A stretch of 64,000 bases of DNA from JALYUM01 sp036688685 (GTDB taxonomy: Bacteria > Pseudomonadota > Gammaproteobacteria > Burkholderiales > Burkholderiaceae_D), in assembly GCF_036688685.1 (NCBI RefSeq), contig NZ_JAQQPS010000019.1, positions 62,001 through 126,000 of the forward strand, given 5' to 3'. The notes under the pieces are model-generated. The model was not told the DNA's origin. It searched no databases and saw nothing but the letters and a program-made list of their open reading frames with translations. The position numbers and the translations under genes are program-made. Shown piece by piece: positions 9,022 to 18,006 of the stretch (its first letter is position 1; the number at the start of each line of letters is the position of its first letter).

Positions 9022-9644
9022 ACCGCTGGCACGCCAGGCCCGGCGGGCAGATACTGCTGGAATGCCGCCGTGCGTTCCAGCCGTGCCGACAGTGCCACCA
9101 GATGCGGATGATCCGCCGCCGGCACGATAGTCGCAAGCATCGACTGCGTGAACTGCCAGGCCACGGCAGCCGTAATCGTGGCCTGGCAGTGCACGGTCTC
9201 GAACAGCGCCGGGCGCTCTGCCACTTCCTGCTCCAACGCCGCATACGCAGCTAGCAGCTGCCCCGTCACACGCACAATCCACGGTTCGTATTGCGCCTCG
9301 AGCGGGCGCAAGTTGCGTTCATATGCAAGCTGCACACTCTTTTCACAGGCGGCCAGCGCCAGGCCGACGGCGCGGAATGCGTGCTGCAATTGCGCAGGCT
9401 CCACTGGCCACAAGGAGCGCGCCGTGGTCGCCTCCATGAATTGCAGGATCAGGGACGAATCCATCAGCAGTTCGCCGTCGTCGCACACCAGCGTGGGCGC
9501 TTTCACGACCGGGTTGATGCCTTGAAAACGCGCGAACGTACTGAACACGGACACCGCCTCGTGCTCGAACGGTACACCCAGCAGCTCCAGCGAGATGGCA
9601 ACGCGCCGGACAAAGGGCGAATCGAGCATGCCGATCAATTTCAT
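9018..9644 (-). CDS. Glutathione S-transferase family protein
   Basis: A 208-residue two-domain protein. The N-terminal thioredoxin-like domain begins MKLIGMLDSPFVRRVAISL, where the SPFVRRV segment is the usual bacterial GST start, and contains the glutathione-contact motif VKAPTLVCDDGELLMDSSLI (the cis-Pro and DS pair). The C-terminal helical domain starts near residue 88. GSTs conjugate or reduce substrates with glutathione or serve as chaperone-like proteins; the substrate is unknown. It is a single gene, convergent with the dienelactone hydrolase, with a 168-base upstream region shared with the divergent phosphatase. Confidence 0.9.
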   Translation of the reverse strand: MKLIGMLDSPFVRRVAISLELLGVPFEHEAVSVFSTFARFQGINPVVKAPTLVCDDGELLMDSSLILQFMEATTARSLWPVEPAQLQHAFRAVGLALAACEKSVQLAYERNLRPLEAQYEPWIVRVTGQLLAAYAALEQEVAERPALFETVHCQATITAAVAWQFTQSMLATIVPAADHPHLVALSARLERTAAFQQYLPAGPGVPAV

Positions 9645-9740
9645 CGTGTCTCCTCAGGTCGACGCGGCTGCGCGGGATGCGCACAAGGAACGCGCTGACG
9701 CGTCCCATTATTCGCGATTTCCTGACGGTGTAGAAACTTT

Positions 9741-9758
9741 TTGTCATCAAGTAGTCAC
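9741..9758 (+). promoter_or_regulatory. Putative PhoB (Pho) box
   Basis: TTGTCAT and TAGTCAC are separated by four bases (CAAG), giving an 11-base repeat period as in the PhoB consensus CTGTCAT-N4-CTGTCAC. The match is about 11 of 14 in the two heptamers. It lies 55 bases upstream of the start of a secreted acid-phosphatase-like lipoprotein, the type of gene PhoB controls. It is one box in one genome, so the call rests on position and target. Confidence 0.4.
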
Positions 9759-9812
9759 AACTTCGTTCTACCATTCGGCAAATTTTTCGCAACCACTCCC
9801 GAAGGCTTCGCC

Positions 9813-11795
9813 ATGCATCCTATCCTCATCACGCGCCGGCTTCCGCTCGTCCTGGCCATCAGCGCCGCCCTTGCCCTGGTCGCCTGCGGCGGCGGCAACG
9901 ACGACAACAACGTCGCCACGCCAGTCGTCACGACGCCCGCACCAACCGGCCTCGTGGTCCCGTCAGCACCAGCCGACCAGGGTGCCGCAGACACCGCGCC
10001 GGTGCCGGCCGTCACTGCCTTCGTCGACACCATCGCCACCAACCAGCGCGGCGACGCACGCTATGCGACGGTCGCCACCAACGCCGGCGTGCGCGTCCTG
10101 GCGGGCATGCTCGACATCTGGAAACCGTTGACCGAACTGGTCGACGCCGGCAACACCGCCCCCGCCGTCGATAACTTCCCGGCCGTCGTCGCCTCGACCT
10201 GGACCGGCCTGCCAACCGACGGCACGCCAGGCGGCACCATCGTCAATGCGGCCGTCCACAAGGCCAACATCCAGTACGTCGTCGACGCCACCACCAAACG
10301 CACCGCGACCCAGGCCACGGCGGCCTATCTCGACGACCGCCGCGGCAAGGGTTACAGCGTCACCGATGGCCTTGGCCCCCTGACCGACGCCTGGCGCACA
10401 GCCGCCGGCCAGACCACCAGCATCACGACCGTCCCGGCCGACGCCACCACCGTCCTGTACAACGACACCGGCAACAACACCGGCGTTGCCGGCAGCACCA
10501 ACGCCAGCTTTGGCAACGTGGTCGCGCTGGTCAACGCGATGGGCGCCAACGGCTCGACCGAGCCGGCCAAGCGTTTCTACAAATATGCGCGTCCGTACCG
10601 CTGGAGCACCGACGTCGTCGTGCTGCCAGCCCTGGTGCCGGCGAAGAGCGCCACGCCTGCTACCGACGGCGGATTTACCAGCGGACACTCGGCCGAAGCG
10701 GTGCGCAATACGGTGGCCATGGCCTACATCCTGCCCGAGCGCTTCCAGGAAATCCACGCGCGCGGCCTGGAGATGGGCGAGAGCCGGATCCTGGCCGGCA
10801 TGCACTCCCCGCTCGACGTCATCAGCGGCCGCCAGCAAGCCACCGCGATCGCTGCGTCGAACCTGGTAGACCCCGCCAACGCCGCGCTGAAGGCCGCCGC
10901 CGTGACCCAGGCCCACGCCACCCTGATGGCCGCCACCGGCACCACCGCCGCCACCTTCAATGCCTACGCCCACGCCGGTAGCGCCGCCAACGACCGCTTC
11001 ACCGACTACGCCACCAACAAGGCCAACTACCTGCGCCGCATGACCTACGGCCTGGTCCAGACCGGCAAAACGGATGCCGCGGCGGTCGTGCCAAAAGGCG
11101 CCGAAGTCATGCTGGAAACGCGCCTGCCTTACCTCTCCGCCGAGCAGCGTCGCGTGGTCCTGAAAACCACCGCGATCGCGTCCGGTTACCCGGTGCTGGA
11201 CGATCCTGAAGGCTGGGGCCGCCTGAACCTGTTCGCTGCCGGCGACGGCTATGGCGCCTTCAACGGCAACGTCACCATCAGCATGGATGCCTCGCTGGGT
11301 GGTTTCAATGCAAGCGACCTCTGGCGCAACGACATTGCCGGCAAGGGCAAATTGATCAAGCTGGGCACCGGCACGCTGCAACTGGGTGGCACCAACAGCT
11401 GGACTGGCGGCACGCAAGTGGATGCAGGTACGATGGAAGGCGTTTCGGCCAAGGCGTTCGGCGCGGGTGACGTGTATGTCAGCGCCGGCAAACTGCGCAG
11501 CAATGCCGCCACCGCACTGGCACTGGCGAACTACACCCAGCTCAAAACCGGTACGCTGGAACTGAACCTGGGCAATGGCCAGCAAGGCCGAGTCAGCGTC
11601 ACCGGCACCATGACGATCGCCGGCGGCACGCTGCACATCACGTTCCAGAAAGGCTACGTGCCGGCGGTGGGCGATACGCTGAGCATCGTCGCCGCAGGCA
11701 AGTTGCAGGGCACCTTCGACACGATCACCGTCGACGGCTTTACCAACACGCCGACCTACACGGCGACCGGTCTGCAACTGCGCCTTGGTAGCTAA
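9813..11795 (+). CDS. PAP2-type acid phosphatase/haloperoxidase-like lipoprotein with autotransporter-type beta repeat
   Basis: A 660-residue exported protein. The ATG at 9813 gives a lipoprotein signal peptide ending in ALVAC-GGG, so it is probably anchored to the outer membrane. The middle carries the PAP2/vanadium-haloperoxidase motifs: GGFTSGHSAEAVR (about residues 286-298) and SRILAGMHSPLDVISGR, supplying the nucleophilic and acid-base histidines. The C-terminal 170 residues hold an autotransporter-associated beta-strand repeat (GTGTLQLGGTNSWTGGTQV) but no beta-barrel translocator is visible. Function: phosphate release from organic esters is likely. A possible Pho box lies upstream and a strong terminator follows. 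The PAP2 plus beta-repeat architecture is unusual but known in betaproteobacteria. Confidence 0.85.
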   Translation: MHPILITRRLPLVLAISAALALVACGGGNDDNNVATPVVTTPAPTGLVVPSAPADQGAADTAPVPAVTAFVDTIATNQRGDARYATVATNAGVRVLAGMLDIWKPLTELVDAGNTAPAVDNFPAVVASTWTGLPTDGTPGGTIVNAAVHKANIQYVVDATTKRTATQATAAYLDDRRGKGYSVTDGLGPLTDAWRTAAGQTTSITTVPADATTVLYNDTGNNTGVAGSTNASFGNVVALVNAMGANGSTEPAKRFYKYARPYRWSTDVVVLPALVPAKSATPATDGGFTSGHSAEAVRNTVAMAYILPERFQEIHARGLEMGESRILAGMHSPLDVISGRQQATAIAASNLVDPANAALKAAAVTQAHATLMAATGTTAATFNAYAHAGSAANDRFTDYATNKANYLRRMTYGLVQTGKTDAAAVVPKGAEVMLETRLPYLSAEQRRVVLKTTAIASGYPVLDDPEGWGRLNLFAAGDGYGAFNGNVTISMDASLGGFNASDLWRNDIAGKGKLIKLGTGTLQLGGTNSWTGGTQVDAGTMEGVSAKAFGAGDVYVSAGKLRSNAATALALANYTQLKTGTLELNLGNGQQGRVSVTGTMTIAGGTLHITFQKGYVPAVGDTLSIVAAGKLQGTFDTITVDGFTNTPTYTATGLQLRLGS

Positions 11796-11820
11796 ATAAG
11801 CTCGCCTCCCCGGAGCGCAA

Positions 11821-11854
11821 GCCGTATCGGCCAATTGGCCGATACGGCTTTTTT
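11821..11854 (+). terminator. Rho-independent terminator of the PAP2 gene
   Basis: A perfect inverted repeat with 12-base arms (GCCGTATCGGCC and its complement) around an AATT centre is followed directly by six T residues on the plus strand. It starts 25 bases after the phosphatase stop. The opposite strand has no T-run, so it serves the rightward gene only. Confidence 0.92.
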
Positions 11855-11899
11855 ACGCCCCGCACAGACCAGGTCCGGTTTAGCTGTGACTGAGGTCGC

Positions 11900-13375
11900 T
11901 TATCGGTCGCTGGCGCCGGCGGCAACGCCGTATTCGTCCGCACCAAGGTCGATGATGCCTTCGACGCGGGCCTGGCCGTCGAAGTCGAGCAGACCATTGA
12001 CGGGAATCGCACCGGAAGGATACTGGGTCGCCCAGAGCGGCGAGGTCCAGGTGGTCAGCGCCGCCCCGGTCGCACCGACATTGAGCGCCGGAGACGTCAC
12101 CTGCAGGCGCAGGTTGCCGCTGGCCGGCGCGACATAGCGCGGATCGGCGATGAGCAGCGTACCCGGCAGACCAGTGCGGCTGGTGCCGCTGCCGAACCAC
12201 AGGTTCACACCCCACACGTTACCCGTATTGCCGCTGCCTTCGACGCTGTAGCTCTGGGCCGGCGAGCCTTTTCCGTAGAAAATGTTGTTGGAGAAGCGTG
12301 CGTCGATCACCTTGTAATTGAACACCACCTCGGTTCCCCACCCCTTGTTCTTGTAGAACGCGTTGTTGTGCACGTTAATGCGGCGCGCTTGACCGGCGCC
12401 CGAATCGTAGCCGCCCACCGACAGCCCGCTTTCAATATTGTTGTAGACGACATTATTCGTCATCACGATGTCTTCGGTGGCCTTGCCGCTGTGCTCGCTG
12501 GCGAACTCGAAGCCGATGTCGTTGCCGCTTGAGACGTTGCGGTCGAATACGATGTTGCGTCCGCCATCGACATAGAAGCCGCCCGCAGACCCGACGCCGC
12601 CGTACCACGGATTTTTCTTGCTGGAGTTGTTCTGCGCGGTGTTTCCGCGCACCACGCCGTTGCGCACCCGGTCGTTGTCGCCGCACTTGGCGCATTCGCC
12701 TTCGTAGCCGATGAAATCGAAACCGATGTTGTTATTGTCGTGCACATAATTGTTCAACACTTCGAAACGGTCCACGTTGCCGTTCAGTACCAGCGCCTCG
12801 CTGGCCTGCAGCACGTTCTTGTAGACTTCGTTGCCTTGCACCAGCAGATCGGTGATGCCGGTGGCGTTGGTGCCAAACACGGCCAGGCCATGCGCGCCAT
12901 ACGAACACGGCTCCTTGCAGGTACTGGTGTGGCGGATGTCGTGAATCTTGTTGTTCACCACCTGCAGGTGCGCCCCGTTGCCCTCGATCAGGATGCCAAC
13001 CGGCGTATTGGTGCTACTAGTCGCCAGAGCGCCCACCTCGAATCCCTCCACGCGCACGTAGTTCGAGTTTTTGATGGTGATGAGCCCCTGGCGGCCGGAC
13101 GGCGCCAGGCCGCTGCCACTGATGATGGCGCCCGGGTCGCCCTTGATGATGATGAAGGCGCTGGCGGTTCCCGATTTTCCGGACACCAGGACCTTCTGGA
13201 CGTAGGTGCCCGGCAGCACGCGCACGGTGTCGCCGGCCACGGCCGCATTGACGGCAGCCTGAATCGATCCGCCCGGGCTGACTGTGATGGTGGCGGCACC
13301 GGCCGCGCCGACGCACGTGGCCAGCAGCACGCCGGCGGCGGCGCGCAAGGCGGGGGTAAAAGGTTTGCGGTTCAT
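11900..13375 (-). CDS. Secreted right-handed parallel beta-helix repeat protein
   Basis: A 491-residue exported protein. The ATG at 13375 is chosen for its GGAG ribosome site and because it opens a clean signal peptide (basic MNRKPF, hydrophobic core, cleavage near GAAGA-ATI, residue 27). The mature start ATITVSPGGSIQAAVNAA is typical of pectate-lyase-like helices. The body has repeated N-rich turns such as VVNNKIHDIRHT, NNYVHDNNNIGFDFIG and MTNNVVYNNIESGLSVGG, the NosD/PbH1 pattern. Such proteins are polysaccharide lyases, epimerases or surface adhesins. No catalytic residues could be assigned, so the substrate is open. Two cysteine pairs (TCKEPC and CAKC) may be disulfides. Confidence 0.85.
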   Translation of the reverse strand: MNRKPFTPALRAAAGVLLATCVGAAGAATITVSPGGSIQAAVNAAVAGDTVRVLPGTYVQKVLVSGKSGTASAFIIIKGDPGAIISGSGLAPSGRQGLITIKNSNYVRVEGFEVGALATSSTNTPVGILIEGNGAHLQVVNNKIHDIRHTSTCKEPCSYGAHGLAVFGTNATGITDLLVQGNEVYKNVLQASEALVLNGNVDRFEVLNNYVHDNNNIGFDFIGYEGECAKCGDNDRVRNGVVRGNTAQNNSSKKNPWYGGVGSAGGFYVDGGRNIVFDRNVSSGNDIGFEFASEHSGKATEDIVMTNNVVYNNIESGLSVGGYDSGAGQARRINVHNNAFYKNKGWGTEVVFNYKVIDARFSNNIFYGKGSPAQSYSVEGSGNTGNVWGVNLWFGSGTSRTGLPGTLLIADPRYVAPASGNLRLQVTSPALNVGATGAALTTWTSPLWATQYPSGAIPVNGLLDFDGQARVEGIIDLGADEYGVAAGASDR

Positions 13376-13564
13376 CTGCACTGCTCCAGGTAATGCTCGC
13401 CAAAAGCGAGATTGAGGGAAACATCGACTGCACCAGGCGACAGGCGCAATTTTCGAGTGCATGATAGGGAACAATAATTGCCGGAAAGGAAAACTTTCAA
13501 AATGTTTCAAATGTGGCGGGATGGTTACATAGATAGCCGATAGATACAGCGCCGCTCAGTAAGC

Positions 13565-13585
13565 GGTTACGGGTTACGGGTTACG
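13565..13585. repeat. Short tandem repeat, GGTTACG x 3
   Basis: Three perfect tandem copies of the heptamer GGTTACG lie 17 bases before the start of the DUF1993 gene, partly preceded by a degenerate copy. It sits where a promoter or leader would be, so copy number could affect spacing. It is too short to be a CRISPR or a mobile-element end. Confidence 0.7.
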
Positions 13586-13602
13586 GTATAGTGGAACGCA
13601 CC

Positions 13603-14112
13603 ATGACACTGCCGCCCCCCACCCGACTGTTCATCCACTACCTTGGCAGGTTGCGCGACCTGCTCGCCCGCGTCGCCGCAAGCGACAGCGACATCCTGGA
13701 CCGCCGCCTGCACCCCGACATGGCGCCCTTGCTGCAGCAGGCCAGAAGCGCGATCGGCTTCACGCTGCGCGCCGCTTGTCCGCTGGCCGGGCGCGAGATC
13801 GTCTCGTTCAGCGCCGGCGCGACCACGCTGTCAAACATCTTGCAGGAGCTCGATGCGACGGTGGCGTATCTGGCGGCGCTGCCGGATGCGGCGTTCGACG
13901 ACGTCGGCAGCGCGCGTGTCGACACGACCGCGGGTTTTGCCGACCTGGCGCTGCCAGGTCCGGACTACTACCTGATGTACGCGGTCCCGAATTTCTTCTT
14001 TCACTACACGATGGTGTACGCGATTGGGCGCCAGGCCGGCGTCGCCATCGGCAAGGCCGATTTCGACGGTTATCACGCCTATCCGCCAGGGTTCAGTTTT
14101 TCACCCGGCTGA
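13603..14112 (+). CDS. DUF1993 family protein
   Basis: A 169-residue protein of the DUF1993 family (DinB-like four-helix fold, about 170 residues). Landmarks are the N-terminal FIHYLGRLRDLLARV, the middle PLAGREIVSFS and the C-terminal YYLMYAVPNFFFHYTMVYAI, which matches the family's most conserved block. The ATG at 13603 has GGAA six bases upstream; a GTG four codons earlier is possible. The protein is cytoplasmic and of unknown function. It stands alone, convergent with the xylose permease gene six bases away. Confidence 0.85.
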   Translation: MTLPPPTRLFIHYLGRLRDLLARVAASDSDILDRRLHPDMAPLLQQARSAIGFTLRAACPLAGREIVSFSAGATTLSNILQELDATVAYLAALPDAAFDDVGSARVDTTAGFADLALPGPDYYLMYAVPNFFFHYTMVYAIGRQAGVAIGKADFDGYHAYPPGFSFSPG

Positions 14113-14118
14113 TCTGTT

Positions 14119-15261
14119 TCAGCGCCGCCCCGAACGCGTGGCCACGTCGACCCACACCGCCAGCGTCAGGATCAAGCCCTTGACGATCATCTGCCAGTAG
14201 GCATCCACGTCGAGCATCGACATGCCGTTATCCAGGCTGGCCATGACCAGCGCCCCCACCAGCGCGCCATGCACGGTGCCGGCCCCGCCGCGCATCGAGG
14301 TGCCACCGATGAAACAGGCGGCGATGACATCGAGTTCGCCGGACATGCCGGCCGAGGGCGAACCGGCCGCCAGCCGCGCCGTGTTGATCAAGCCGGCCAG
14401 CGCGCACATCACGCCCATGATCCCGAAGATCCACAATTTCACGGCGCGCACGTCGATGCCCGAGAGCCGGGTCGCTTCCATATTGCTGCCGACAGCGTAG
14501 ATGCGGCGCCCGAACACGGTCTGGCGCGCGATGTAGCTGAACACGCCCAGCAGTACCAGCAGCATCAGCACCGGCAGCGGAATGCCTTCGTAGCTGTTCA
14601 GGGTGCTGACGAAGGCGGCCAGCACCGCGCCGATCACGGCCACGCGCAGCAAGTCAGTCCACATGCCCGGCACGGCCAGCTTGTGGCGCGCCAGCATGGC
14701 GCGCTGGCGCCACGACAGCACCACCGCCAGCGCAAACAGCATGACACCGAGCGCAATGCCGGCCAGCGGGGGCAGATAGCCCTGGCCGATGACCTGCATG
14801 TCACTCGACACCGGCGCCACGGTGATGCCGCCCGTGAGCCCGAGCAGCATGCCGCGGTAGACCAGCATGCCGCCCAGGCCGACAATGAACGAGGGGATGC
14901 CAACATACGCGGTCAGGTAGCCGTTCAGACAGCCCAGCACCAGGCCGGCCACCAGCACCAGCGCAACCGTCAGCGCCAGCGGCTGGCCATAGGTCACGTC
15001 GGCCACGGCCGCCATGCCGCCCAGCAGGCCAAGCAGCGAGCCCACCGACAGGTCGATCTCGCCGGCGATGATGACGAACACCATGCCGCACGCGAGGATG
15101 CCGGTGATCGACATCTGGCGCATCAGGTTCGACAGATTGCGTGCCGAGGTAAAGCCGCCGCCGGTCTTCCAGCTGAAGAAGGCCCAGATGAAGGCGACGG
15201 CCAGCAGCAGCGCCAGGATCTTGTACTGCGTGAAAAGCTGTTTGAACGATGTGGTTTTCAT
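14119..15261 (-). CDS. xylH: D-xylose ABC transporter permease XylH
   Basis: A 380-residue inner-membrane permease of the ribose/xylose (BPD_transp_2) type with around ten membrane segments. The stretch GMVFVIIAGEIDLSVGSLLG is the signature of sugar permeases of this class, and IDVRAVKLWIFGIMG with GELDVIAACFIGGTSMRGG also match XylH. The ATG at 15261 gives the normal XylH start; a TTG at 15288 overlapping the xylG stop is an alternative. It is last in the leftward pentose operon and pairs with XylG and XylF. Confidence 0.93.
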   Translation of the reverse strand: MKTTSFKQLFTQYKILALLLAVAFIWAFFSWKTGGGFTSARNLSNLMRQMSITGILACGMVFVIIAGEIDLSVGSLLGLLGGMAAVADVTYGQPLALTVALVLVAGLVLGCLNGYLTAYVGIPSFIVGLGGMLVYRGMLLGLTGGITVAPVSSDMQVIGQGYLPPLAGIALGVMLFALAVVLSWRQRAMLARHKLAVPGMWTDLLRVAVIGAVLAAFVSTLNSYEGIPLPVLMLLVLLGVFSYIARQTVFGRRIYAVGSNMEATRLSGIDVRAVKLWIFGIMGVMCALAGLINTARLAAGSPSAGMSGELDVIAACFIGGTSMRGGAGTVHGALVGALVMASLDNGMSMLDVDAYWQMIVKGLILTLAVWVDVATRSGRR

Positions 15262-15284
15262 GTTTTTCGTGATTTGAACAAACG

Positions 15285-16823
15285 TCAAGGGGCGGCCGGG
15301 GCGCCCTGCCCGATCGCGGCGGCCAGCACCATTTCCTGGGTCAGGCCAACGTTGGCGAATTCGCCGCGCAGCTTCCCTTCTCCCATCACCAGCACGCGGT
15401 CCGATACGCCCAGCACTTCGGCCAATTCGGACGACACCATGACGATCGCAATGCCCTGCGCGGCCAGTTCGAGCATCAGCTTGTAGATCTCGAATTTGGC
15501 GCCGACGTCGACGCCGCGCGTGGGCTCGTCGAGGATCAGCACCTTGGGCCGGGTCAGCAGCATCCGGGCCAGCACCGCCTTTTGCTGGTTGCCGCCCGAG
15601 AGCGACGTAATCGGCAATGCCGGGCTCGCGGTTTTCAGGGCCAGCTGCCCGATCTGGTCGTTGACGGCGGCCAGTTCGGCGCCGTCGTCGATGCGGGTGG
15701 CGTGCGCAAAGCGCTGCAGCACGGACAAGGTGATATTCGCGCCGACCGACAAATCGCGCACGATGCCGTGGTGTTTGCGGTCTTCCGGGACCAGCGCGAA
15801 GCCGGCGCGGATGGCTTTCATCGGCGTCGACGTATCGACCCGCTGCCCCTCCAGCCAGACTTCCACCTCGTGCTCGCCCGCGTAGGCGCCAAAGATCGCC
15901 ATCACCAGTTCGGTGCGGCCCGCACCCACCAGGCCGGCGATGCCGAGGATTTCACCGCGCCGCACATTGAACGACACATCGTCGACGCGCTTGCGCTCGG
16001 GCTGGTCGGCGTCGAAACAGGTGATGTGGCGCGCTTCCATCACCACCTCGCCCACCGGGTGCGGCAGGCTCGGATACATCTGGCTCATTTCGCGCCCCAC
16101 CATCTGGTTGATGATGCGGTGCGTGTCCATCTGCGCCATCGGCGTGGTGGCGATGTGACGGCCGTCGCGGATCACCACCACCGTGTCGCAAATGGCGGCC
16201 ACTTCTTCGAGCTTGTGCGAGATGTAGACGCAGGCCACGCCTTTCGCCTTCAGGTCGCGGATGATCTCGAGCAGCACCGCGATCTCGGAAGTCGTCAGCG
16301 AGGCCGAGGGCTCGTCGAGGATCAGCAGGCGCGCTTTTTTGTTGAGCGCCTTGCCGATTTCGATCAGTTGCTGGTGCCCGCCACCGTAGTTTTTTACGGG
16401 CAGCACCACGTTCACGTCGGGGAGTTTCAGTTCGCGCAGGATTTCTTCGGCGCGCCGGTTCATGGCGGGATAATCGAGGCGCCCACCGGCGCGCGTGATC
16501 TCGTTGCCGAGGAACAGATTTTCGGCCACCGACAACTCGGGCACCAGCATCAATTCCTGGTGGATGATGACGATGCCGGCCTGTTCGGTCTCGCGCACCG
16601 AGCGCGCGCGCAGGGGCGCGCCATCCCACAAAATTTCACCGTCCCAGCTGCCGTGCGGGTACACCGCCGACAGGACTTTCATCAGGGTCGACTTGCCGGC
16701 GCCGTTCTCGCCGCACAGGCCAATACATTCGCCGGCACGGACCACGAGGTCGATGCCGTCGAGGGCAGGCACACCGCCGAATCGCTTCGAGATGCCCTTC
16801 ATTTCAAGCAGGTAGCCGGACAT
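15285..16823 (-). CDS. xylG: D-xylose ABC transporter ATP-binding protein XylG
   Basis: A 512-residue ATPase with two fused ABC domains, as in all XylG/RbsA proteins. The first has Walker A GENGAGKST (about residues 37-45), GGGHQQLIEIGKAL and LLILDEPSASL. The second begins near residue 270 with GLVGAGRTE in place of a classical Walker A, then LSGGNQQKAVLARML and VLILDEPTRGVDVGAK. The degenerate second P-loop is normal for the family. It powers xylose import from XylF through XylH. A hairpin terminator lies between xylF and this gene. Confidence 0.95.
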   Translation of the reverse strand: MSGYLLEMKGISKRFGGVPALDGIDLVVRAGECIGLCGENGAGKSTLMKVLSAVYPHGSWDGEILWDGAPLRARSVRETEQAGIVIIHQELMLVPELSVAENLFLGNEITRAGGRLDYPAMNRRAEEILRELKLPDVNVVLPVKNYGGGHQQLIEIGKALNKKARLLILDEPSASLTTSEIAVLLEIIRDLKAKGVACVYISHKLEEVAAICDTVVVIRDGRHIATTPMAQMDTHRIINQMVGREMSQMYPSLPHPVGEVVMEARHITCFDADQPERKRVDDVSFNVRRGEILGIAGLVGAGRTELVMAIFGAYAGEHEVEVWLEGQRVDTSTPMKAIRAGFALVPEDRKHHGIVRDLSVGANITLSVLQRFAHATRIDDGAELAAVNDQIGQLALKTASPALPITSLSGGNQQKAVLARMLLTRPKVLILDEPTRGVDVGAKFEIYKLMLELAAQGIAIVMVSSELAEVLGVSDRVLVMGEGKLRGEFANVGLTQEMVLAAAIGQGAPAAP

Positions 16824-16846
16824 GCACGTTCCAGTTCAACAAGAAA

Positions 16847-16870
16847 GAAAAAACCCCGGCCGCAGCCGGG
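16847..16870 (-). terminator. Intra-operon terminator/attenuating hairpin between xylF and xylG
   Basis: On the minus strand CCCGGC and GCCGGG flank a four-base loop and are followed by six T residues. It sits in the 68-base gap after the xylF stop. Such hairpins after periplasmic-binding-protein genes usually lower expression of the downstream ATPase and permease, giving binding protein in excess. Confidence 0.8.
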
Positions 16871-16891
16871 TCACGCTAGCCGAAGCCCGCT

Positions 16892-17896
16892 TTATTTTCC
16901 TGCCAGTTGCGCCTGGGTGTAAAACCCGTCCTTGACGACCACATCCATATTGGTTTTGGTCAGCAGGATCGGTTTCAACAGCAGGCTGTCGACTTTTTTG
17001 AAGCCGTTGTCAAGCTGGGTGGTGTAGACCGGCTTTTCGTTACGTACCAGCTGGATGGCCAGCTTGGCGGCGCTCGACGCGATCTGCTTGAGCGGCTTGT
17101 AGACCGTCATGGCCTGGGTGCCCGCGATCACGCGCCGCACGGCTGCCAGATCGGCATCCTGCCCGGACACAATCACCTTGCCGGCCAGTTTTTGCGCGGC
17201 CAGCGCCTGGATGGCGCCGCCGGCGGTGCCGTCGTTCGAGGCGACCACGGCGTCGATCTTGTTGCCGTTCGCGGTCAGCGCATTTTCGACGATGGACATC
17301 GCCTCGGAACCGCTCCAGTCCTTGACCCACTGTTTGCCGACGATCTTGATGTCGCCCTTGTCGACCAGCGGCTGCAGCACCTTCAGCTGGCCTTCGCGCA
17401 GCATCTTGGCGTTGTTGTCGGTCGGCGCGCCGCCCAGCAGGTAGTAATTGCCTTTCGGTTTCAGCTTGGCCAGTGCGCCAGCCTGCATTTCACCCACGGC
17501 CACATTGTCGAACGAGATGTAGGCATCGACGTCGGCGTTCAGGATCAGGCGGTCATACGACACCACTTTGATCTTGGCTTTCTTCGCTTCGCTGATGGCG
17601 TTGTTCAGGACGGTCGCGTTGTACGGCACGATGACCAGCACGTCGACGCCGCGCGAAATCAGGTTTTCGATTTGCGCGATCTGGCGTTGCTCGCTGGCGT
17701 CGGCCGACTGCACGAACACTTCGGCGCCCATCTCCTTGGCGGCCGCGGTGAAATAGTCGCGGTCGCGCGTCCAGCGCTCAACGCGCAGGTCGTCGATGGA
17801 AAAGCCGATTTTCGGATTCTTGGCATCGGCGTGGGCTGCCCCGCTCGTGACCAGCACGGCGCAAGCGAGGGCGATTGCATGGAATACTTTTTTCAT
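16892..17896 (-). CDS. xylF: D-xylose-binding periplasmic protein XylF
   Basis: A 334-residue periplasmic sugar-binding protein. The signal peptide covers about residues 1-23 (MKKVFHAIALACAVL core, cleavage AHA-DA). The mature protein follows the XylF pattern: KIGFSIDDLRVERWTRDRDYF, QIENLISRGVDVLVIVPYN, and VVASNDGTAGGAIQAL in the hinge. The start has an AGGAG site nine bases upstream. It captures D-xylose for XylG/XylH. Its position directly after the sugar-acid dehydratase gene joins transport to the oxidative pentose pathway. Confidence 0.95.
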   Translation of the reverse strand: MKKVFHAIALACAVLVTSGAAHADAKNPKIGFSIDDLRVERWTRDRDYFTAAAKEMGAEVFVQSADASEQRQIAQIENLISRGVDVLVIVPYNATVLNNAISEAKKAKIKVVSYDRLILNADVDAYISFDNVAVGEMQAGALAKLKPKGNYYLLGGAPTDNNAKMLREGQLKVLQPLVDKGDIKIVGKQWVKDWSGSEAMSIVENALTANGNKIDAVVASNDGTAGGAIQALAAQKLAGKVIVSGQDADLAAVRRVIAGTQAMTVYKPLKQIASSAAKLAIQLVRNEKPVYTTQLDNGFKKVDSLLLKPILLTKTNMDVVVKDGFYTQAQLAGK

Positions 17897-17930
17897 TGTT
17901 TTGTCTCCTGATAGTTTAGATGCAGGGGGT

Positions 17931-17948
17931 GGCGCGGTGGTCCGCGCC
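17931..17948 (-). promoter_or_regulatory. Small hairpin in the xylF leader
   Basis: GGCGCGG and CCGCGCC form a seven-base GC stem with a four-base loop, 35 bases upstream of the xylF start and clear of its ribosome site. It could stabilise a processed xylF transcript. No T-run follows, so it is not a terminator. Confidence 0.4.
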
Positions 17949-18006
17949 GTTTCATTCTGTGCAATTCTGCCTCGAATCGCTACTTGTTTTACAGAATACT
18001 TTTTTG

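Noticed and set aside
13565..13585. Tandem heptamers as part of a CRISPR array
   Set aside because: The units are seven bases with no spacers; no cas gene is near.
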